A stretch of 64,000 nucleotides of DNA from Methylohalomonas lacus. GTDB lineage: Bacteria > Pseudomonadota > Gammaproteobacteria > Methylohalomonadales > Methylohalomonadaceae. The translations under genes and the position numbers were made by a program. The DNA lies in assembly GCF_024808875.1 (NCBI RefSeq), contig NZ_JANUCT010000006.1, positions 116,817 through 180,816 of the forward strand, in the 5' to 3' direction. Below are positions 21,223 through 30,600 of the stretch, in pieces (position 1 is the stretch's first letter; each line of letters starts with the position of its first letter). The notes under the pieces are model-generated. The model searched no databases. It was not told the DNA's origin and was given only the letters and a program-made list of their open reading frames with translations.

Positions 21223-21871
21223 GAGCAACGTTCTCCATGGTTGGTGATAGTATCGGTTGATCCGGCGGTGCCGCCTCGAGCCGGCCACGCAGATGGCCGA
21301 GCAGTTCGTCGGCAATCTGCGGCATTGTATCAGTGACGCCGTGGTCGCTGAGCCGGGTAACGGCCAGCCCCGGGTAACCGCACGGGTCGATGCGGGCAAA
21401 CGGCGCCAGGTCCATGTCCACATTGAGGGCAAGGCCATGGTAACTGCAGCCGTTTCTCACGCGCAGCCCGAGCGCGGCGATCTTGGCGTTATCGACATAG
21501 ACACCCGGCGCACCGCGGCGCCGCGATGCGACGATCGACCGGCTTGCCAGGTAGTCGATCAATGCCTGCTCGATCCGCTGCACCAGGCTGCGCACACCGT
21601 AACCGCGGCGCCTGAGATCGATCAGCACATAGACGATCAACTGGCCGGGACCGTGATAGGTCACCTGACCGCCGCGATCCGTCTTCACCACCGGTATTTC
21701 ACCAGGCTGGTGCAGATGACCGTCACGTGCACCGCGACCGAGCGTATAGACCGGCGGATGCTGCAGCAGCCAGAACTCGTCGGGCGTTACTTCATCGCGC
21801 GCGGCCGTGAAGGTCTGCATGCGGGTATAGGCAGTCTGGTAATCGACATGGCCAAGCTTTCGGATTCTCAT
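21215..21871 (-). CDS. lipB: Octanoyltransferase
   Basis: Transfers octanoyl from acyl carrier protein to lipoate-dependent enzymes. 218 residues from the ATG at 21871 ([20 protein letters not shown]); a TTG directly before is also in frame. Motifs: [20 protein letters not shown] near 68, [13 protein letters not shown] and the catalytic Cys in [11 protein letters not shown]-rich ribosome site precedes it. Overlaps lipA by 8 bp. Confidence 0.96.
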   Translation of the reverse strand: MRIRKLGHVDYQTAYTRMQTFTAARDEVTPDEFWLLQHPPVYTLGRGARDGHLHQPGEIPVVKTDRGGQVTYHGPGQLIVYVLIDLRRRGYGVRSLVQRIEQALIDYLASRSIVASRRRGAPGVYVDNAKIAALGLRVRNGCSYHGLALNVDMDLAPFARIDPCGYPGLAVTRLSDHGVTDTMPQIADELLGHLRGRLEAAPPDQPILSPTMENVAHD

Positions 21872-21927
21872 CAACCAAGCCCCCCCGCCGATAATGATGG
21901 TTCAGCACGCCCCTTGTTATGCCTCTG

Positions 21928-22011
21928 TCGTTCCTCGTTCATGGCAACCGATTCGTGCATTGTTGCATTTCAAATGCACTGCGAGGAACGAGAGACGAGC
22001 GACGAGATACG
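21928..22011. repeat. Nested inverted repeat with degenerate heptamers between ybeD and lipB
   Basis: Outer arms TCGTTCCTCG (21928-21937) and CGAGGAACGA (21982-21991) are exact reverse complements. An inner hairpin TGCATTT-C-AAATGCA lies at 21964-21978. The right arm runs into degenerate 7-bp units ACGAGAG, ACGAGCG, ACGAGAT (21988-22008), ending 7 bp from the ybeD stop. The last unit equals the heptamer of the array at 49661 (opposite strand). Confidence 0.75.
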
Positions 22012-22015
22012 CATT

Positions 22016-22315
22016 TCAAAGCGCCATCACCACGCGCACTTCCTCGGTCAGTTCCCGGTAGATCGCATCCAGTTGTTCCCGGCTGGTGGCATTGATGGTC
22101 ACGGTGACCGACATGTAGCGGCCGCCGTTGGACAGGCGGCTGTGAACATTGGCCTCGCCCAGATCCGGCACATGCCGGCGCACGAGGCTCACGACCAGCG
22201 CGTCGAAATCGTCATCGGCCGCACCGAAGGCCTTGATCGGGAATTCGCAGGGGAATTCCAGCAGGGATTCCTGCGCTTCGGCCGCGGGCTTGTTATCGGA
22301 AGGGCTGGATGACAT
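22016..22315 (-). CDS. ybeD: YbeD/DUF493 family protein
   Basis: 99 residues with a small ACT-like alpha/beta fold: LEFPCEFPIKAFG near 19, then GGRYMSVTVTINATSREQLDAIY. Function not established, although the gene is classically linked to lipB in gammaproteobacteria, as here. An accessory block separates it from dacA, its other frequent neighbour. Confidence 0.88.
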   Translation of the reverse strand: MSSSPSDNKPAAEAQESLLEFPCEFPIKAFGAADDDFDALVVSLVRRHVPDLGEANVHSRLSNGGRYMSVTVTINATSREQLDAIYRELTEEVRVVMAL

Positions 22316-22554
22316 GGCACAAAACTCGCTTGCAGACTTTGTAAACGGATGCGTGCATTCTAACAGACAAGCCCGGTGGCCTCAGGCACCCGGCTCGGGG
22401 CGCTGCGCGCACGGCGGTGTCATCGCCGCGAACGGCCTGTCCGTGCCATACTTCCGGTACGGGCATTGTTCCGCGCCGTGGCGGCAAAACGGTCATGTGA
22501 CGTGCCGGATATGGCGGTATCATTGAACACACTACTTACCGGAAGGCGGGGTTG

Positions 22555-24000
22555 ATGCATTTCAAGGACTACGACAGCAAAAGCACCTACGACGAACTGA
22601 TTGGTCCCGGCGGCCGCGCGCGGCCGCATGCGCGGCAGTTGATCAAGTACCTGCGCTCGCTGTCGCAGGCCGAACTGCAGGAACGCAAGGAAGCCTCGGA
22701 CCTGGCCATCACCGTCATGGGCATCACCTACACGGTCTATACCGAGGAAGGCCAGACCGACACCATCTGGCCGTTCGACATCATCCCGCGAATCATCCCG
22801 CGACGCGAATGGGACGGCATTGCCGAGGGACTGAAGCAGCGCGTGCAGGCATTGAACATGTTCATTGCCGACGTCTATGACAGGCAGATGATCCTCAAGG
22901 ACAAGATCATACCGAAAGACCTGATCCTCCAGTCGCGCAACTTCCGCAAGCAGGCGGTCGGCATGAAACCGCATCTCAACATCTGGGCCCACATCTGCGG
23001 CAGTGACCTGGTACGCGACGAGCGCGGCGAAGTCTTCGTGCTCGAAGACAACATGCGCGTGCCGTCGGGCGTGTCCTACATGCTGGAAAATCGTCAGGTA
23101 ACGAAGCGGATATTCCCGGAACTGTTCGAGGACTACTCGATCCTGCCGATCGACGACTACCCGTCACAGTTGTTCGATACGCTGGCGTCAGTGGCACCGG
23201 AACCGAAGGAATACCCGGAAGTCGTGGTGCTCACACCCGGCATCTACAATTCGGCCTACTTCGAACACGCCTACCTGGCCCAGCAGATGGGCGCGGAACT
23301 GGTCGAAGGCCGTGATCTGATCGTCGCCGAAGACGACTGCGTGTACATGAAGACCGTGTCGGGGCTGTCACGGGTCGACGTCATCTACCGGCGCATCGAC
23401 GATCTGTTCCTCGACCCGGAAGCCTTCAACCCGGACTCGCTGCTGGGCGTGCCCGGCCTCTTGCGTTCCTGGAGCCGCGGCAAGGTGACACTGGCCAACG
23501 CCCCCGGCTGCGGCGTCGCCGATGACAAGGTGGTGTGCTATTACGTACCGGACATGATCCGCTATTACCTCAGCGAGGAACCGATACTGCCGAACGTCGA
23601 AACCTACCTGTGCGAAAACAAGAGCGAGCGTGACTATGTGCTCAAGAACCTCGACAAGCTGGTGGTCAAACCGGCCAACGAGGCCGGCGGCTACGGCATG
23701 CTGATTGGGCCCAAATCAACGGCAAAGGAACGCAAGGAAATGGCAGCGCGCATTCGCAAGACGCCGCGCGAATACATCGCCCAGCCGACATTGTCGCTGT
23801 CGACAGCGCCAACGCTCATCAACAACAGCCTGGAACCGCGACACCTGGACCTGCGACCGTTCATTCTGTCCGGCGAGAATACCGCAGTCACCACCGGCGG
23901 CCTGACCCGGGTGGCGCTACGCAAGGGCTCGCTGGTGGTGAATTCATCCCAGGGCGGCGGTAGCAAGGATACCTGGATCGTCGACATGGAGGGCCAATAA
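22555..24000 (+). CDS. Circularly permuted ATP-grasp protein
   Basis: 481 residues, starting MHFKDYDSKSTYDELIGPGG after a GGAAGGCGGGG site; a TTG one codon earlier is possible. Matches the family of predicted peptide ligases with a circularly permuted ATP-grasp fold: RPHARQLIKYL near 23, VFVLEDNMRVPSGVSYM near 160, KLVVKPANEAGGYGMLIGP near 370 and TLSLSTAPTLINNSLEPRH near 415. Predicted to form amide bonds using ATP; substrate unknown. First gene of a tight run with the alpha-E protein and the zinc peptidase. Confidence 0.9.
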   Translation: MHFKDYDSKSTYDELIGPGGRARPHARQLIKYLRSLSQAELQERKEASDLAITVMGITYTVYTEEGQTDTIWPFDIIPRIIPRREWDGIAEGLKQRVQALNMFIADVYDRQMILKDKIIPKDLILQSRNFRKQAVGMKPHLNIWAHICGSDLVRDERGEVFVLEDNMRVPSGVSYMLENRQVTKRIFPELFEDYSILPIDDYPSQLFDTLASVAPEPKEYPEVVVLTPGIYNSAYFEHAYLAQQMGAELVEGRDLIVAEDDCVYMKTVSGLSRVDVIYRRIDDLFLDPEAFNPDSLLGVPGLLRSWSRGKVTLANAPGCGVADDKVVCYYVPDMIRYYLSEEPILPNVETYLCENKSERDYVLKNLDKLVVKPANEAGGYGMLIGPKSTAKERKEMAARIRKTPREYIAQPTLSLSTAPTLINNSLEPRHLDLRPFILSGENTAVTTGGLTRVALRKGSLVVNSSQGGGSKDTWIVDMEGQ

Positions 24001-24002
24001 TC

Positions 24003-24971
24003 ATGCTGTCACGTGTCGCCCAACAACTCTACTGGTTTGCCCGCTACATCGAACGCGCCGAAGACATGGCGCGCATGATCAACGTGCATACGAACCTGTT
24101 GCTGGATCTGCCGCGCCAGCACGAATTCGGCTGGGATTCACTGCTGGAAATCACCGGCAGTGATGAACTGTTCAACGAACTTTATGACGAGGCAGACGAG
24201 CGCAACGTTATTCGCTTTCTGATCAGCGACAAGGCCAATCCCGGCTCCATCCAGTCGTGCCTGTTTTTCGCCCGCGAAAACCTGCGCACCACGCGCGACA
24301 TCATTCCGCGCGAGGCCTGGGAACTGGTCAACGATATGAATCTGTTTCTGAAGAACAACATGCCCAGCGGGCTGTCACGACGCCGGCGCTGGGGCTTCAT
24401 GAAGAATGTCATCGGCGGCTCGCACCAGATCACTGGTCTGCTTGCCAGCACCATGAATCACGACGCCGGTTATGACTTCCTGCGCCTCGGCCGGAACCTC
24501 GAACGCGCCGACATGACCACGCGTATAGTCGACGTGCGCTCGGCCGACCTGCTGCTGGAACACGACGTCCTGACACCGTACGAAAACATCCAGTGGATGA
24601 GCGTGCTGAAGTCGCTGACGGCTTACCAGATGTATCGTCAGCACGTGAAAATGCGCGTGCGCGGTCCGCAGGTCCTGAAGTTCCTGCTGCAAAGTGAAAG
24701 CTTTCCACGCTCGTTCACACACTGCCTGCAACAGGTTCATCAGTGCCTGGAAACGCTGCCCGGCAACGACTCGTTGCTGCGTCAGGTACTGAGCCTGCGC
24801 CGCAATATCAAGGAAGCGGACATGGACAAGTATGCCCAGGCCGGCAGTGGCCTGCATGACTATATCGATCAGCTACAGGCGCAGTTGGCTGAACTCCATA
24901 CGCTCATCACGGCACGCTATTTCTCGCTGGATGTCAGCCATGTCAAAATGGAAAAGACAGCTGAGTCATGA
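24003..24971 (+). CDS. Alpha-E domain protein
   Basis: 322 residues, nearly all helical, starting MLSRVAQQLYWFARYIERAE, the diagnostic N-terminus of the family. Conserved internal segments include FLRLGRNLERADMTTRIVDV. Alpha-E proteins always travel with circularly permuted ATP-grasp genes and are thought to assist or complete that predicted ligase; no activity has been proven. It starts 2 bp after the ATP-grasp stop and overlaps the next gene by 4 bp, so the three are translationally coupled. Confidence 0.9.
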   Translation: MLSRVAQQLYWFARYIERAEDMARMINVHTNLLLDLPRQHEFGWDSLLEITGSDELFNELYDEADERNVIRFLISDKANPGSIQSCLFFARENLRTTRDIIPREAWELVNDMNLFLKNNMPSGLSRRRRWGFMKNVIGGSHQITGLLASTMNHDAGYDFLRLGRNLERADMTTRIVDVRSADLLLEHDVLTPYENIQWMSVLKSLTAYQMYRQHVKMRVRGPQVLKFLLQSESFPRSFTHCLQQVHQCLETLPGNDSLLRQVLSLRRNIKEADMDKYAQAGSGLHDYIDQLQAQLAELHTLITARYFSLDVSHVKMEKTAES

Positions 24972-26113
24972 AACGCTTTCAGTGCGCCCATAATCAGGTA
25001 TTTTTCGAGAATACGCATTGCCTGGCCTGTGAGCGCGGGCTCGGCTTCATCCCCGAGTTGCTCGAGATCAAACCACTGTTACTGGCCGACACTGGTAACT
25101 ACCGACTGGCCGATCATACCCTCGAAGGTCGCGAATTCCGCAAATGCGCCAATTACAGTGGCCCGAATGTCTGCAACTGGATGATACCGGTCGAGGACAA
25201 TCATCCATTCTGTATTGCCTGCCGTCTGAATCAGACCATCCCGGACCTGTCCTACCCGCAGAATCGCGACTACTGGCGCGAGATCGAGCAGGCCAAGCGC
25301 CGGCTGCTATTCACGCTGCTGTCGCTGGAGTTGCCCATCATCGGTCGCGACGAGGATCCGCAGTACGGGCTGGCGTTTGCCTTTCTCGCGGACCAGACAC
25401 TGCAGGCGGAATCCGAATTTACCGATGATTCGGCCGCGGGCAGCCCGATCATGACCGGACACAGTCAGGGGCTTATCACCATCAACATCGCCGAGGCGGA
25501 TGCCGGTTACCGCGAACGCATACGCCAGCAGATGAACGAGTCCTACCGTACGCTGCTGGGACATTTCCGTCACGAGGTTGGCCACTACTACTGGTATCGA
25601 CTGATCTTCAACAGTCACTGGCACAGCGACTTCGTGCGCCTGTTCGGCGACGAAAGCAAGCATTATCAGCAGGCGCTCAAGGCTTACTATGATCATGGCC
25701 CGCCGTATAACTGGCAGGATTTCCACATCAGTGCCTACGCCACCGCGCATCCGTGGGAAGACTGGGCCGAGTGCTGGGCGCATTACCTGCACATCATGGA
25801 CACGCTGGAAACGGCGCACTGCTCGCGCCTGCTGTCACGCGACAATCCGTTGAGCAACATGCGCCGGCGCAGCGACCAGTCACTGCTGCTGGTAATGCAG
25901 CAAATGTCGATTCAGGACATTCTCGGTGTCTGGATCGATCTCAGCGTGGCCTTGAACAACATCAACCGCAGCATCGGTCTGGGCGACTTCTATCCGTTTG
26001 TCATCAGTGACAGTGTCATGGACAAACTGGCTTTCATTCACCGACTGGTCGGGGAGCAGGCTGCCAGCCGCCGCAAGGACTCAGTCGTCCCGTTCCCAGT
26101 CGAATCGCGGTAA
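24968..26113 (+). CDS. Putative zinc-binding metallopeptidase
   Basis: 381 residues. A zinc ribbon at the N-terminus has Cys pairs (FQCAH, then CLACERG; later CANYSGPNVCNW and CIACRL), followed by a peptidase region with HEVGHYYWYRL near 202, a typical HExxH-type zinc site, and a downstream DWAECWAHYLHIMDT segment that could give a third ligand. No signal peptide, so cytoplasmic. Overlap with the alpha-E gene and its partners suggests it processes the product or target of the predicted ligase. Its last 33 bp overlap the convergent proteasome-type gene. Confidence 0.85.
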   Translation: MKRFQCAHNQVFFENTHCLACERGLGFIPELLEIKPLLLADTGNYRLADHTLEGREFRKCANYSGPNVCNWMIPVEDNHPFCIACRLNQTIPDLSYPQNRDYWREIEQAKRRLLFTLLSLELPIIGRDEDPQYGLAFAFLADQTLQAESEFTDDSAAGSPIMTGHSQGLITINIAEADAGYRERIRQQMNESYRTLLGHFRHEVGHYYWYRLIFNSHWHSDFVRLFGDESKHYQQALKAYYDHGPPYNWQDFHISAYATAHPWEDWAECWAHYLHIMDTLETAHCSRLLSRDNPLSNMRRRSDQSLLLVMQQMSIQDILGVWIDLSVALNNINRSIGLGDFYPFVISDSVMDKLAFIHRLVGEQAASRRKDSVVPFPVESR

Positions 26114-26821
26114 CCCGTAAAAGGCAGTCCGCAGGTTTTCGGCCCAAGCCTGGCGCAGACGCTGATAGTAGTCCGTCTCCAGATCGTACTTGAAACGTTG
26201 TTCGATACGCAGGCTGTCGCGGCGATACATCAGCACTTCGAACGGCGGCCCGACACCGACGTTGCTGCGGCTGGTTGAATCGAGTGACACCAGGGCACAA
26301 CGGGCGGCATCCTCCAGCGATAGCGACGGTTCGACGATACGATCGAGAATGGTCTTGCCGTACTTGAGTTCGCCGATCTGAAAAAACGGCGTCTCGGCCG
26401 TAGCCAGCAGGTAGTTGCCCTGGGGATAGATAAGCGCCAGCTTTGGCCGCTCTTGGCCGATCTGCCCACCGAGGATAAAGGTGGCGCCGACGTTGACACT
26501 GTTCTGCTGGTCCTCGCCGGCATGCTGTTTCTGCACGCCCCGGCTGACCTCGCCGACGTAGGCGCAGGCTTCGCTGAAGTCGGCCGCCTTGAACAGGCTT
26601 TGTTCAGCAGCAGTGTTCTTGATGTCTTTCTGCAGGCGGCTGACTACCGACTGGCTGGTGGCCAGATTGCCCGAGGACAGCAGCACCAGCATCACCTCGC
26701 CCTCCTTCACGAACGGGTGCATCTTGCTGAAAGTGCCGATGTTATCGACGCCGGCATTGGTCCGTGAATCGGACGCGAACACCAGGCCGGTATTGACCTG
26801 AATACCGACACAATAGGTCAT
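26081..26821 (-). CDS. Anbu-type proteasome-like protease (bacterial proteasome homologue)
   Basis: 246 residues of the Ntn-hydrolase fold. The sequence starts MTYCVGIQVNTGLVFASDSR: after Met removal, Thr would be the N-terminal nucleophile, followed by the conserved SDSRTNAGVDN segment. Anbu proteins are relatives of HslV and the 20S beta subunit and are encoded beside ATP-grasp, alpha-E and transglutaminase genes in many proteobacteria. Here it converges on the zinc peptidase gene, overlapping it by 33 bp. Confidence 0.9.
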   Translation of the reverse strand: MTYCVGIQVNTGLVFASDSRTNAGVDNIGTFSKMHPFVKEGEVMLVLLSSGNLATSQSVVSRLQKDIKNTAAEQSLFKAADFSEACAYVGEVSRGVQKQHAGEDQQNSVNVGATFILGGQIGQERPKLALIYPQGNYLLATAETPFFQIGELKYGKTILDRIVEPSLSLEDAARCALVSLDSTSRSNVGVGPPFEVLMYRRDSLRIEQRFKYDLETDYYQRLRQAWAENLRTAFYGLPRFDWERDD

Positions 26822-27026
26822 GAAGCGGCACCCGCGGCTGGCGCGACGCGCTGTGACTGGCGGTTGGGGGACATGTGCAAAATCTCGGGCTGGCTTTAGT
26901 GGCTAATTTATCATTGATCGCCGGCCATGCCAGCATGCATTGTCGAATGATCGGCCCCAAGCGGTCGCCGCCGGCTTTATTGGCCGCGATCCGTGGAAAA
27001 GAGATGCTGAACGCGCGCATGCCTTT

Positions 27027-27032
27027 TATACT
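27027..27032 (+). promoter_or_regulatory. Possible -10 element for the DUF4389 gene
   Basis: TATACT lies 43 bp before the DUF4389 ATG, but no convincing -35 hexamer is found 16-18 bp upstream. The 253-bp spacer in which it sits must also carry the divergent promoter for the Anbu-type gene. Confidence 0.3.
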
Positions 27033-27074
27033 CTGACATAACCGGCAATGATTCCGACAAGGGGGACCTGGTTC

Positions 27075-27413
27075 ATGAATGCAAAAGAAAATCTGACCAA
27101 CATCAACACCTGGCTGCGGGTAGCCTTCATCATCCTGTTCGGGGTGGTGTTCTATATCGCTTTCGGCTGGCTGATTTGGCTGCTGGTGCTGTTCCAGGTG
27201 GTGACCAAGCTGCTGACTGGCGGTGTCAACCCGCAACTGCTGGAATTGAGCCCGAAGATCACCAACTATGCCAGCGACATACTGCGTTATGTCACGTTCC
27301 AGAGCGATACCCGGCCGTGGCCGCTGGACAAGGCTGCGTCGACCAAAAGTAACGAGCAGGAGGAGCCGATCCCGTCGGCCAGCGATTCCGACGGCAATAA
27401 CGACGGCGCCTGA
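27075..27413 (+). CDS. DUF4389 membrane protein
   Basis: 112 residues. Two hydrophobic segments (WLRVAFIILFGVVFYIAFGW and LIWLLVLFQVVTKLLTGG) precede the family-typical ITNYASDILRYVTFQSDTRPW and a disordered acidic tail. DUF4389 proteins are small membrane proteins without assigned function. The ATG at 27075 is chosen by the hydrophobic profile; the frame is open from 27048. A terminator-like hairpin follows. Confidence 0.82.
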   Translation: MNAKENLTNINTWLRVAFIILFGVVFYIAFGWLIWLLVLFQVVTKLLTGGVNPQLLELSPKITNYASDILRYVTFQSDTRPWPLDKAASTKSNEQEEPIPSASDSDGNNDGA

Positions 27414-27440
27414 GCGTCCAGCTCAGACAATATTGTTCAG

Positions 27441-27479
27441 GGGTCCGGTCACTTCGGCGGCCGGACCCTTAATAATTTT
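27441..27479 (+). terminator. Hairpin terminator after the DUF4389 gene
   Basis: GGGTCCGG (27441-27448) pairs with CCGGACCC (27461-27468) across a 12-nt loop, followed by TTAATAATTTT. It is 28 bp past the DUF4389 stop and separates this gene from the large oxidoreductase. Confidence 0.72.
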
Positions 27480-27545
27480 AACTTCTAAAAATATGTATAA
27501 TAAGCAGTTTTAATTATACATTGACTCATTATACAGTGCGTGCGG
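27469..27545 (+). promoter_or_regulatory. AT-rich promoter region of the large flavoprotein gene
   Basis: This stretch is much richer in A and T than its surroundings. It contains TATAAT in the context ATGTATAATAAG and, further down, TTGACT and TTATAC. No single well-spaced -35/-10 pair stands out, so the exact start is undecided. Confidence 0.4.
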
Positions 27546-27608
27546 TCAGTGACTGGCCGTACCATTACGTCGACGCAAAACATCGTTTTTTCGGTACCCG
27601 TTATCCCT

Positions 27609-30600
27609 ATGAACCAGGCTCAGCAAAACTCCCGACAGGCAGCCGCCCCGCAGGCTCCCGCCCTCACACTCGGCATCGACGGTTTCGAATACGCCGACCT
27701 GTACGATCCGGATCGGCTGGCCGATCTGCTCGCCGTGTTCGAACAGGAAACGGCCACCAACCACCCGGAATTGTTCAAGGAATTCAAAGAGTACCGGGAT
27801 ACCCAGGGAGCCGAACTGACGGCCGAGCAGGTCTCCGACCTGCTGGTGCGCATGGCGGCGCTGGTGGGCGACTTCACCGCCCGGCTGTTCAACGTTACCG
27901 ATGTACGCGCCGCGCAGGCGGCCGCCATCCGCCGCGAGGTTGACGTCGTATTTGGCTTCAAGAACGAGGTCGTGGCCAAGGCCAAGTCCGGCGTAAAGAA
28001 GGAAAAGGCGGCCGACTGGGACGTCGACCATATCCGGGATGCCGTCGCCGGCCTGGCGCGGCTGCTCGGCGAGCAACCCGACGACGGCGCGAGTGATGCC
28101 GAATTCCTGACCGCCAGCGCCGCGCTGCGGGTCAAGCGCGCCGCCGATGAACCCGAGGCGGACGCCGCCACCCAGGTGCTCACAGCGCTTCGCGACGACG
28201 ACGAGGCCGCGCGCCTGTTCGCCGACGAGCTGGCCGCCGAGGCACCCCTGGCCGAACTGCTGAAGGTCGTCCAGCGCTGGTGCCTGCTGGCACAGCAGGG
28301 CGGCGCACTGCACGCCAGCGTCTGCGGCTGGTTCAGCTTCAAGACACCAAAAAAGACCGATTTCGATCACCTGGTCGAACACGATGTGGTCGACTACGAC
28401 GGCTACTCGGCCTGGGTCGGCCCCGAGGACGAACGCCGCCGCCGTGACGGCTTCGCCCTGACCGATCACCGCGCCGGCCAGCGCGAGACGCTGTATGAGG
28501 TCGACCACTGCATCTACTGCCACGAGCGCGACACCGACTCCTGCTCCAAGGGCATGCGCAACAAGCGTGCCGTGGAGGCCGCCAGCGAGTCCGGCGACAA
28601 GCATATCTTCAAGACCAACCCGCTGGGCGTGACCATCAGCGGCTGCCCACTGGGCGAGAAGATATCGGAAATGCACCTGGTCAAGCGCCAGGGCGACAAT
28701 ATCGGGGCGCTGGCGCTGGTCATCATCGACAACCCGATGTGCCCCGGTACCGGCCACCGCATCTGCAATGACTGCATGAAGGGCTGCATCTACCAGAAGA
28801 CCGAACCGGTCAATATCCCGCAGATCGAGACCAACGTGCTCACCGACGTGCTGTTCATGCCGTGGGGCTTCGAGATCTACTCGTTCCTGACGCGCTGGAA
28901 CCCGCTCAACATCGAGCGCCCGCACACCCTGCCCTACAACGGCAAGAACGCCCTCGTGGTCGGCATGGGCCCGGCCGGCTACACGCTATCGCATTACCTG
29001 CTGAACGAGGGCTTCGGCGTGGTCGGCATCGATGCGCTCAAGATCGAACCGCTGCCGGCCGAACTGGTCGGCGACGCCGACACACCACCGGCACCGATCC
29101 ACGACTTTCATGCGCTCTACGAGGACCTCGACAAGCGCACCCTGATGGGCTTCGGCGGCGTCGCCGAGTACGGCATCACGGTGCGCTGGGACAAGAACTT
29201 CCTCAAGGTCATCTACCTGAACCTGGCCCGCCGCCACGCCTTCCGCTGCTACGGCGGCGTACGCTTCGGCGGCACGCTGACCATCGAGGAGGCCTGGGAG
29301 CTGGGTTTCGACCACATCGCCATCGCCTCGGGTGCCGGCAAGCCAACCATCATCGGCCTGAAGAACAACCTGATCCGCGGTATCCGCAAGGCCTCGGACT
29401 TTCTCATGGCGCTGCAGCTGACCGGCGCGGCCAAGGAAAACTCCATGGCCAACCTGCAGGTGCGGCTGCCGGCCGGCGTCATTGGCGGCGGCCTGACCGG
29501 TATCGACACCACGACCGAAGTGATGGCTTACTATCCGATCCAGGTCGAGAAGATGCTGAATCGCTACGAAAAGCTCACCGCGATGCAGGATGAGGCGACG
29601 GTGCGCGCCGCGTACGATGCCGAGGAACTGGAAATTCTCGATGAATTCCTCGAACACGGCCGCGCCATCCGCGCCGAGCGCGAGCGCGCCGCAGACGCCG
29701 GCGAGATGCCGGACTTCGCGCCCCTGATCGAAAAGTGGGGCGGTGTGACCATGTTCTACCGCAAGAGCATGCACGACTCGCCGGCCTACCGGCAGAACCA
29801 CGAGGAAATCGCCAAGGCGCTGGAGGAAGGCATCCGCCTGGCCGAGGGCATGAGCCCCAAGGAAGCCGTACCGGACCAGTACGGCGCGCTGCAAGCGGTC
29901 AAATTCGAGCGCCTGGTCAAGGGCGAGGACGGCCAGTGGGTGAAGGACGCCGATAACGTTGAGGTCCCCATGAAGAGCCTGTTCATCGCCGCCGGCACCT
30001 CGCCGAACACGATCTACGAGCAGGAACACCCCTACACCTTCCGCATGGACGCCAAGTTCTTCCAGCGCTACGAGCCGCAGTGGGGCGAGGGCGACTTGCC
30101 GGAACTGGTGGCCGTCGACGACGACGCCCAGCCGAAGATTGGCAAACCGGCACCGCTGACCTCGTACCACAAGCACGGCAAATACATCTCGTTCTACGGT
30201 GACAACCATCCGGTCTACGCCGGCAACGTGGTCAAGGCCATGGCCAGCGCCAAGGACGGTTATCCGTACGTGGTCGACCTGTTCAAACACGAACTGGCAC
30301 AGCTCGATCCGGCTGACCAGCCGCAGCGCGAGGCGGCTCTACAGGCTCTGTACCAGCGTCTTGACGAACAGATCACGGCCAGCGTCGTCGAGGTCAACCG
30401 CCTGACACCAACTATTATCGAAGTCATCGTCAAGGCGCCGATGCAGGCGGCCAAGTTCCACCCCGGCCAGTTCTACCGGGTGCAGAACCTGGAACAGCTG
30501 GCGCCGGTGGTCGAGGACACCAGCCTGACCGCCGAGGGCATCGCCCTGACCGGCGCCTGGGTCGACAAGGACAAGGGCCTGATCTCGCTCATCGCGCTGG

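Noticed and set aside
27546..30290. Long open frames on the minus strand opposite the giant flavoprotein
   Set aside because: GC-rich codon bias leaves antisense frames open; their translations are low-complexity with no family resemblance.
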